From Madurella fahalii (taxonomy: Eukaryota > Ascomycota > Sordariomycetes > Sordariales), in NCBI GenBank assembly GCA_029876055.1, contig CM056879.1, forward strand, positions 1,240,001-1,304,000: DNA of 64,000 bases, in the 5' to 3' direction. The notes under the pieces are model-generated. The model was not told the DNA's origin. It saw nothing but the letters and a program-made list of their open reading frames with translations, and did not search any database. Shown piece by piece: positions 55,568 through 64,000 of the stretch (positions are counted from its first letter, which is position 1; each line of letters starts with the position of its first letter). A program made the translations under genes and the position numbers.

Positions 55568-57745
55568 TTAGTCGCCCTTTTTGGTTTTCTCCTTGTCTTT
55601 CTGAGATTTCTCCAGCGCGCTCCTCTTCATCCACACCTCACCAATTGGACATCCATCCCGCTCGACACAGACCCAATCGCCAATGCCATGCTCCCGCGAA
55701 GCAATACGGACACCTCGGCCTCCGCCGCCGATGATCAAGTTGCCCGGCCGATAACTCTCGTCAAGTTGCATCCGCCGGATTACACTGCCGTGAACGCGCG
55801 CATTATCGGGTATATCACGTACTTCGCCGCAAGGAAGCGGCCAGCGGATCGGTTTCCACGAGCCGTCTCCCTGTAAATCCATGCGGCGGAACGGCAAGTA
55901 CCTGGAAGCTCAACTGTCAGCCGTCTTCCATCGCTTGGGGGCTTCTTCCAAGCACTCACTCCATCATCTTCCAAACCATTACTGACCCCCAGCTCAAGCC
56001 GCAATCAAACTCAAGAGAGTCGTGGATTCGGGCGCAGTGGGCTTTGTGCATCATCTCCTTGAAGGTGGGCGGACCGTCGTTCTGAGAACTGTTCCCAGCC
56101 GACTGGCCAAATGTCGAATCCTGGAAGAGCTTCGGCGTGCTGGTGCTGGAGCTCCGGACCATGATGTTTGGGATCGGGCGCGAGGCATCGCCGTCGTGCG
56201 TGTCTGGCGCGTCGGTCTGGCGGCCCGCCGGCGGCATGCACCCCTCCTCGAGCGCTTCCATGCAGCCCATCTCGCGGACCTTGTCTAGATCGAAGTGCAG
56301 CCCAGCCTTCATGGCCTCGTGCACCATCCAGGTCAGAGGGACGTGGCTCGCCGGCTTGGAGTCTGGAAGCATCTCCCACCCTCCGCCAATGTCGGCGTGG
56401 CCGCCCGCGAACCAGACCTCGTCAATGTCCTGGTCCGTCTCGTCCTCAGATTCTGCAACGGAGTTGATGTCGTCGTGCTCCTCGTCATGCGGGTGAGGGC
56501 CGACAGAGACGTCCGACTTTGCGTCGCAGTGCATGCTGTTCCTCGCCGAGCCACCTGTCATGTGCGTCCTGTGGGACCGTGTCGAGTGTGAACGGGCGCG
56601 GTAGGGCGCCGCGTCGTTTGGCACTTCTAGAGTTGTCCTCCGACCACGTCGCCCGTGGTCCGGCGCGACGCTTGGCTTCCTGCGGTATTTCTCGTGCAAC
56701 TCGTGCAGCTTCTGATGGGCCGGGCTTTGCTTGGACCGCTTTTGCTTCTTTCCGCACTCACTCTGATAGATGAGATCTTGCCGGAACTTAGCGCGGCGCT
56801 CGTCAATGCTGACGGCGTGCCGGATCACCTTTGCTGAAGTGCGCGCCGTGTACGGAAACTTGCTCCGCTCCATCCACGCCGTCTCGAAGCGAGGCACACT
56901 GTTGACAGTGTCGAAGAGCCCCAGGAATCGAATCCGGCGAACCGGGCGAGAGAACGTCTCCCGAAACCCTTTCATAAACGCGTACATTTCCTTCTTCTTC
57001 TTGATCCCTTCGGGCGTGGTGCTGCCTTGGCGGCTCTGCCAGTTGGAGAAGGCTTTCCACGCGAACGAGACCATCTCTTCGTTGCCGTGCGACAAGAGCC
57101 CGACATAGTCGATCATCTCCGCGAGGAACCGAGCAATGTAGGCGCCGCGCGAGAAGCCAAAGATGTAAATCTCATCGCCGGGGTTGTAGAAACGCATGAG
57201 GAAGCGGTATCCGCCCACCACATGTTGATCGAATGACGACCCGACGGCCGAGTCTTTGGCCTTCATATACCATGACTTAAACCTAGCTACTGTCCCGGTG
57301 CGGCTCAGGCTGTTGGACACCACGTACGTGCCGATCCCGGCTTTTCCGCGTTAGCTTTACAACACAAGACTACCGTTAGCACAAAACATACGCTGGTAAT
57401 AGTGATCTGAGTACACGGTTAGCATGGGCTAGGAGCTTCCGACATGGGATAAGGGAGCTTACACTGGTCGCTGGCAGTTCTGTCAAGCATGCGGAAGATC
57501 TTTAGGATATTGCTGTCGCTATCATCGCCATGGAACTTGTTACCGGTGCCGTCAAAGCACAGGACTATCTTGCGGGGCTTCCGATGGTGAGAGTGGGAAT
57601 CCTTGTCGGGCCCCATTGGCGTGTTAGGACGAGACGGGGGATGGGTTGAGAAGAACTCTGGGACATCTGTCTGGGAATCAATCCCCGGATTGGGCTGCTC
57701 TACGTGGTTCTCCGGTCCACCGGACGCCAGATGAACCTTATCCAT
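55568..57745 (-). CDS. DUF2235 alpha/beta-hydrolase-like protein (Tle1-type fold)
   Basis: Putative esterase or phospholipase-like enzyme; activity not shown. Exons 57745-57463, 57406-57392, 57340-55960 and 55901-55568 give 670 residues. Exon 2 is a 15-base microexon; with its neighbours it restores the family block HYYQPGIGTYV. Family landmarks: IVLCFDGTGN at 60-69, the nucleophile elbow GFSRGA at 161-166 (Ser163), FLGLFDTV at 238-245 (candidate Asp243) and VWFAGGHADIGGG at 408-420 (candidate His414), in the order used by Tle1-type hydrolases. A charged, Arg/His/Ser-rich insertion (about 295-400) separates the last two and looks disordered. No signal peptide. Transcribed divergently from the ppo-type oxygenase. 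Confidence 0.88.
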
Positions 57746-59041
57746 GGCTTATCCTTGGGCTGTGGGAAAGGTGAGTAGGGGAGATCTGGGAAAGGGGGGT
57801 ATCACAAGTGACAGAGGTGGTCGTGAACAACATCCAGACGCTGCCAGCCTATCACGGCCCCACTCGAACGCCCTCGATGCGCTCTTTATCGACTGCCCGG
57901 TCAGGGCCAATGCCGTTCTCTAATTTTGCAACAGCCCTGCAACGTCCCACCATGAGCAGGAAACCCCGCTCCCAAGTCAGCCACCTACGCCCTTCCCTCC
58001 GAGCAAGACAAGATTTGCTCTCGAATTCTGCCGGACGCCGATCCCCTGCCAATGCAAAATGGTATTTCCTGCCCGGTCGGGCGAGAAACCCACAGTCTAG
58101 CAGACTGTCCTATCAACGATGGACTCTTGGCCCAGGATCATTGGGCCCGGATCCTCGGCGACCACTGACTGGGGGAGGGTTGCATGGAGCGAAGCCCGAC
58201 GCCCAGCCCTCAGCTGGCATCCGGTCTGCACGGGAGACCAAAGAGGAAGCCCAAAAGACGCTAAAGGGCGGCAAGAGCGGCGACCCGAGTCACCGAGGGG
58301 GGAGTTGATTGGCCTTGTCTCAGCCTCGGATCGACGCTAGACTTGTCAGGCTCGCTCTTGTTGCTGTCGGTGGTCCTCGTCTGTGGACCCTTGATGTCGG
58401 AACCGGAACCGGGAGTCGATCTCAAGTTCAATTAGGGTTGCAAGCGGCCTGTTGTATTGCGGCTTTTCAGCCATGTCTCCGCTGATCGGCGAAATAGTCC
58501 ACCCTACCCAGACGCCAGTGATTGGCGGATGGTCGATCACTGCATACGTCGGCGACGAGGGTCTGGATCGTCTTGGGTTCGTATTCGCCGATTTGCCGTA
58601 GGCTATGGTCGCCCGCAGAGAATACCCCGGACAACATTGTGCCCCGTCATCTCTTCATACCGCCTAGTACGCTATCTCGCGACGCACGTCTGTCTCTTGA
58701 GCGTTTGCAGTAGTGTAATTCAACTCGAGCTTGGCCTGACCGAGACACACCCCTGTGTGGGACGGAGCTCCACCAGATTTCCCGCCAGGCATTGGCCGCA
58801 CTGTCGGTTGCGTGGGCAGCGGCAGAGCACAAGATGGCTTCGGCATGCGTGGCCGATCACACAAGAGCTCTTGAGCGCTCCGTTATGAATTGCCGAAAGG
58901 TCACTGAATTCCCTTGACCGTGCGTGTTGCTCCCACCCCGCTTCTCTTCCGCTCGCTGTGTCCTCAGCTGGATTGTTCCTCCTTGGTTCCCCCAAACCCG
59001 TCTTTTCAACTGCGAATATTCTTTGCGCCTGTCGAATCACC
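57746..59041. other. Divergent promoter region, DUF2235 gene / ppo gene
   Basis: About 1.3 kb between two start codons pointing apart. Open frames on both strands here have no motif and look like composition effects. It must hold both promoters. Confidence 0.5.
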
Positions 59042-62000
59042 ATGTCAGATATCCACCAAAACGGGGAGAAGCCCGCCAATGGCGCCAGCGCAGGTAATAG
59101 CTCGAGCCGTTCGAGCTCGACAACCTTAATCGATGTTGGCGAGAAGATTGCTAGCCGGGCAAAGCCCAAACCTACATTACGGAAGCTCAAGCCGACGAAG
59201 GCGGACAGACAGGGAGTCGCCAATGCCCTCGAACGATACGGCCAAATCATCCACGCGACCGTCCAGCCGTTACCCAACCAAGGAGGTGCAGGCACATTTG
59301 GCGACGCGAAGAAATGGGGGAAGCTCAGAGAGGACATCAAGACCCTGCGGTCTGCCGGTATGTGGTGAGGTACTTGGGCGGGGAAGAGAGTGCCTGCGGG
59401 CTGACGCGCATGCTCAGATTACAAGACACTCAAGCACATGGTCATGGCCAAGATCAAGGGCGAGAAGCTGACGGACGACAAGACCATGATCATGGAACGC
59501 GTGATTCAGCTCGTCTCCAATTTGCCAAACAACTCCAAGTTGCGGGTCGAGTTGACAAACACTTTCCTGAGCGAGCTCTGGTATACCTTGGAGCACCCGC
59601 CATCCCTGTACGTTGGTGACAAGTACCAGTACCGGCAAGCCGACGGATCATGCAATGTAGGTTATTGCTCGGAAGCAGGATTGCATCCAACGAGCTAAGA
59701 CTCTGCAGAACATCATGTTCCCCCAGCTTGGAGCAGCTGGCACGGCATATGCGCGGTCGGTGAACACCACCGTTCTCCGGCAAGGCGCCCTGCCGGACCC
59801 GGCGCTCATCTACGACTCGGTAATGAAGCGCACCGAGTACAAAAAGCACCCGAACAACGTCTCGAGTATTTTATGGTACTGGGCCAGCATCATCATTCAT
59901 GGTACGTTTCGAACCTGTTGCTGAATGGCCGATCCCGCCGGGGAGATGCCTGACATTTGTACACTTGCAGACCTCTTCTGGACGGACCACCGCGATATGA
60001 CCAAGTCCAAGACGTCATCGTACCTCGACCTCTCTCCGCTTTATGGGAGCAACCAAGAGATGCAGGACACGATCAGGACGTTCCGGGATGGAAAGTTGAA
60101 GCCTGATTGTTATGCGGACAAGCGCCTGCTAGGCATGCCGCCAGGCGTCAGTGTTTTGTTGATCATGTTCAACCGCGTCCACAACTACGTTTGCGAAAAC
60201 CTTATCGCGATCAACGAGGATGGGAAGTTCACCCCGCCGTCTCCCGCTCTGGAGCGAGACAGGGCCGCCGCAGCATGGGAGAAGTACGACAATGACCTGT
60301 TCCAGACCGCACGGCTGATCACCTCCGGCTTGTACATCAACATCACCCTTCTGGATTACGTGCGGAACATTGTCAACGTAAGTCGTTCTTGGACTGTGGG
60401 CCGTACCGGGGCTGACATCTGCAGCTGAACCGAGTCGACACCAACTGGACGCTCGACCCCCGCGTGAATACGGGCATCGACGTAGGCACAAACCAAGGTG
60501 CCGAGCGCGGGACAGGCAACGTCGTGTCTGCCGAGTTCAACCTCTGCTACCGCTGGCACAGTTGCATCTCGGAAAAGGACGACAAGTGGATCGAGGACTT
60601 TTACTACGACCTATTCGGCAAGCCGAGCTCCGAGGTTACCGTTCCGGATCTGATCATGGGGTTCGCCAAGTTCGATGGCAGGATTCCCGAAGATCCGCTT
60701 GAACGGCCAATTGGCAAATTCACACGGGGCGCTGACGGGAGGTTGAATGACGATGAGCTTGTGGAGTGCATTTCATCGGCTGTCGAGGACTGCGCCGGCT
60801 CTTTTGGTGCACGTAACGTGCCGACATCTATGCGTGCCATCGAGATCCTGGGCATCATTCAGGGGCGGAAGTGGAACGTGGCAGGCTTGAATGAGTTCCG
60901 GAGACACTTTGGTCTCAAACCATATGAGTCGTTCGAGGACATCAACTCGGACCCAGGTGTCGCCGAGTCGCTTCGTCGTCTGTACGATCACCCGGACTTT
61001 GTGGAACTGTATCCCGGATTGGTTGCCGAGGAGAACAAGGAGCCGATGGTGCCCGGCGTGGGAATCGCGCCGACATACACAATTTCCCGTGTTGTTTTAT
61101 CGGATGCCGTCTGCCTTGTCAGGGGTGATCGACACTACACGGTAGATTACAGCCCCCGCAACCTCACTAACTGGGGCTACAACGACGTTCAGTACGATCT
61201 GAACATCAACCATGGCTGCGTGTTTTACAAGCTATTCATCCGCGCGTTCCCGAACCACTTCAGCTACAACTCTGTCTACGCGCACTACCCCATGGTTGTC
61301 CCATCAGAAACGGAGAAGATTCTGAAGGACCTGAAGCGCGACCATCTCTTTGACTTTAGCCGCCCAAGTCGGGTCCTGAAGGAGACCGAGGTCAATTCTT
61401 ATGATGCCGCTAGACGCGTGTTTGAGAATCAAGACAAGTACACGGGGTTGTGGCATGGTGGTTTGCAACCCCTTGCTGGACAGGGCAAGTCCAAGTTGTC
61501 GGGCGATGCGACAGTTCACGACAGCCATCGTCGGGAGGTCAACCAGCCCCTGTGCACTGCTGACCTACTATCCCATGTCAAGATGTTTTACAGAAAGGCA
61601 ACGGAGGAGTTGCTCAAGGTCAAGAGCTACGATCTGGCGGGCAACAGGATGGTCGATCTCGTTCGCGATGTGGCGAACATTGCACCAACCCTCTTCGTGT
61701 CCAGCATCTTCAACCTTCCTCTCCGGACGAAGGAGAACAGCAAAGGCATTTACACGGAGCATGAGTTGTATGCTGTGCTGTCGACCATTGCGGCGGCCGT
61801 TTTCACCGAGGTCAGCCCTGTCAAGATGTTCCCACTGCGGGAGGCTGCCAAGACGGTGGCAGCTCAGCTGGCCACGTCGATTGAGCGCACGGTCAAGAGT
61901 CCCAAGGCAAAGAAGAAGGACCCCTTGAGCGTCTATGGCATCGGCATCATCAAGGGCTTGTCTAAGGCCGGACTGAGCACACACGACATCACCTGGGGTC

Positions 62001-62809
62001 ACGTACTGACGACCGCCGCAGGCGTGGCCGCGCAGCAGGCGAAGCTAGTAAGCTTCCTTACCCACCGCTCCCCTAACCCCCCCACTAGGAGCGTAGCTAA
62101 CAAAACTTACCTCACAGTTCGCCGAAGCGGCCGACTTTTACCTCTCCCCACAGGGCTCCCCGCACCTCGCTGAGATCCACCTCCTCGCCTCCCAAGAGCC
62201 CTCCAACACCAACGACGCCCTACTACTAGGGTACGCCCTCGAAGGCGTGCGCCTTTCCGCTTCGGGGGGCAGGTTCCATTTCCACGCTACAACGGCCGAC
62301 TCGCTCCGCGCCGAGGACGGCACCGAAATCGTGATCCAGGCCGGGGACCACGTCACGGTCAACCTCGTAAGTCTTCCCACATCCCTAAACCACTCCCCTC
62401 TTCCCGCAAAAAGCCCCCCTCAGAACTTCCCATATTCGCAGAGCAAAACCCACTTACACAAACCCCCCTAACATAGTTCAACAACAACACCACCCACAGC
62501 CCAACCGTCTTCCCCAACCCAGACACCGTCGACCCGCGCCGCCCTGTCGAGAGCTACCTCGGCTTCGCGGCGGGGCCGAACGCTCTGCTGGGGAGGGAGA
62601 TCAGCGGGGCCGGGCTGACCGAGATGTTCCGGGCGCTGTTCAAGCACCGGCACGTCCGGCGCGCGCCGGGCCCGCAGGGCCAGCTGAAGAAGGTCGTTGT
62701 GAGGACGGGCGACGGGCAGGGCACGGGGGCGGTCCAGTACCTGCGGGAGGACTGGGGCTCGCTGGGGCCGTGGCCGGTTACTATGAAGGTTGTTTGGGAT
62801 GAGGAGTGA
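59042..62809 (+). CDS. Psi-producing oxygenase (fatty-acid dioxygenase with degenerate P450 domain)
   Basis: Oxygenates unsaturated fatty acids to hydroperoxides (oxylipins) that regulate sporulation in related fungi. Exons 59042-59357, 59418-59656, 59709-59901, 59971-60377, 60425-62047, 62118-62366 and 62477-62809 give 1119 residues, usual for Ppo proteins. The heme-peroxidase-like dioxygenase domain covers about 110-630: distal His249 (IIIHDLFWTDH), then YRWH with catalytic Tyr427 and proximal His430. The C-terminal P450 domain has EGVR (ExxR), but its heme loop reads GFAAGPNALLG: the thiolate Cys is Leu1046. The isomerase motif reported as ANQxQ appears as AQQAK (about 920-924). Both changes suggest the second step is lost, as in PpoC-type 10R-dioxygenases. 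Assignment to ppoA or ppoC orthology needs a tree. Confidence 0.93.
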
Positions 62810-63849
62810 TCGGGGGTTGGGGGTTCGCTGGGGAAGAAGGCGGACTGCGGATGGATGATGAGGGATGCCTTGCGGTTGGCGGGAAACAATTTTATGGTTG
62901 GTTGCATGAGGGGTTTTAATATTTGGTTCTTGTTTCGATGCTCCCATCGTTCGTTGACAAACATGCTAATTTGGTACCTTCGTCCTTGAAGAGAATTAGT
63001 AATGGTCCTCTTGTGTCGCTGTGCCTGCTTGCCTAACATAGGGAAGGCATTTCTCTGAAATTTATGCCATCACCTCGACTACCTAGGCCTCTGTACTTTT
63101 CGCTGCCGGTCGATCAGATGATGACACCCAGTTAGCGGCCATCCTGTACCACGGCGGTACCTAGCTAGGCATCATCATTCTCCCCATTGCCAGCACCGAA
63201 CACAGGCCTAGGTAGTCAAGGCGATGACATGAATGCTTGAAGACCCTCGTCTTTTCGCAAATTGTCTCTTTTGCTACCGGCGTCTAAGCGGCGTTTATTG
63301 GGAGACAAGATGGGAATAAACTATACTCAGAGGCGAGATCGTGATGAGAATGACGATAAAAGCGTAATGGAACGGAGACGAGAAAGCGGAAAACCGAGGA
63401 AACAAAGGAGAACTACAGGCAATTGCGACTTGTATCGGCCGAGTGACCTCGAGTGTATCAGAACCGGATGGATTCGTTAATCCTCGCGTGACGGGATACA
63501 AGGATTTAACAAGTGATATGCGTAGGGCAAACTGAATAATAGGCATAGAAGAAGTATCCTTCTCTAATGCAATAATTACCCCGCGTTGATGTGGCACTAA
63601 GACGCTCCATTACATGACTACAGGTGCTCAGATTTACTCCATCTCACCGGTAACATGGGATGTTTAGCGTTTCCACGGTGTCACGTAGCTTGTATGTGCT
63701 GGAGGAGGGGTAATGTGGATACTGCCACGATAGCGTTTGCGAGGTGTACTGGAAGAGGGCAAACGAGAACACCTGAGCCTGGACTGCCATGACTCAATGG
63801 GCGTAACGGAATATGACAAAACAAGGGCGCAAACACAGGGCAAAAGCAT
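62810..63849. other. Intergenic, no supportable gene
   Basis: Downstream region of the ppo gene, with short motif-free frames. An ACCTAGG-type string recurs around 63.07-63.22 kb. Confidence 0.45.
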
Positions 63850-63932
63850 AGGTCCTACCCGGACTCGAACCGGGGTTGTCGGAATACTCTGATGCTCAGA
63901 ATCCGGAGTGATAACCGCTACACTATAGAACC
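63850..63932 (-). tRNA. tRNA-Gln (anticodon CTG) with intron
   Basis: On the minus strand the gene starts GGTTCTA and ends TAGGACC, giving seven acceptor pairs (one T-G). The T-arm is CCCGG TTCGAGT CCGGG. The anticodon loop reads TTCTGA, with CTG at the anticodon (plus-strand 63897-63899). About 11 bases follow directly after position 37, the standard site of eukaryotic tRNA introns, before the TCCGA 3' stem. Four of the five anticodon-stem pairs are canonical; the outermost is C-A. The start matches other fungal tRNA-Gln genes. Confidence 0.9.
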
Positions 63933-64000
63933 TGTTGACCCTGGTGGTTAAGGGCTTCGTTCTTGGCGCCACACGGAGAATAGCTCCTCCTATAACTCGC

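Noticed and set aside
1..64000. CRISPR arrays, bacterial operons, rRNA genes, telomeric repeats
   Set aside because: None seen; spliced genes and an intron-bearing tRNA show eukaryotic chromosomal DNA away from rDNA and telomere.

Overview
The window looks like chromosomal DNA of a filamentous ascomycete (Pezizomycotina), most likely a Sordariomycete. The protein-coding genes have short GT-AG introns of about 46-115 bases, often with a CTAAC- or CTGAC-like branch point. Families typical of these fungi are present: a HET domain, a STAND/NACHT protein, a PTH11-type rhodopsin-domain membrane protein, a Ppo-type fatty-acid dioxygenase and a PHO-4-type phosphate permease. One nuclear tRNA-Gln with an anticodon-loop intron lies at the right edge. 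Species cannot be named from the sequence alone.

Layout, left to right. 0-1 kb: a frameshifted HET-domain relic. 1.9-8 kb: a seven-exon cytochrome P450, a small C2H2/C2HC zinc-finger protein (minus strand) and a secreted subtilisin. 8.6-9.4 kb: an interrupted, glycine-rich former gene. 9.7-14 kb: an intronless F-box protein and a DHA2-type MFS efflux transporter, both minus strand. 17.1-19.1 kb: a PiT-family phosphate permease with a CACGTG element upstream. 19.7-27 kb: three minus-strand genes (an unknown Gly-rich protein, a secreted FAD-dependent amine-oxidase-like protein and a seven-TM rhodopsin-domain protein). 28.7-34.2 kb: a very large membrane protein with C-terminal ankyrin repeats. 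36.4-42.3 kb: two surface-type proteins, one GPI-anchored and one with a mucin-like ectodomain and a single membrane span. 42.3-51.4 kb: a gene-poor accessory stretch with two separate decayed LINE fragments around one NACHT (NLR-like) gene. 51.4-52.4 kb: a secreted protein of unknown family. 55.6-62.8 kb: a DUF2235 hydrolase-like gene transcribed away from a ppo-type oxygenase. 63.9 kb: tRNA-Gln.

How the genes relate. I see no operon-like or biosynthetic cluster: the P450 and the MFS pump lie about 8-10 kb apart with unrelated genes between them and no backbone synthase. Two themes stand out. The first is allorecognition or innate-immunity-type loci (HET relic, NACHT protein, large ankyrin protein) next to transposon debris. 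The second is lipid signalling at the right end, where a putative esterase/phospholipase-like DUF2235 gene diverges from an oxylipin synthase. In that oxylipin synthase the P450 domain has lost its heme-thiolate cysteine while its dioxygenase residues are intact.

Exon boundaries below were set by eye from GT/AG sites, reading frame and family similarity. No alignment, transcript or database search could be run.
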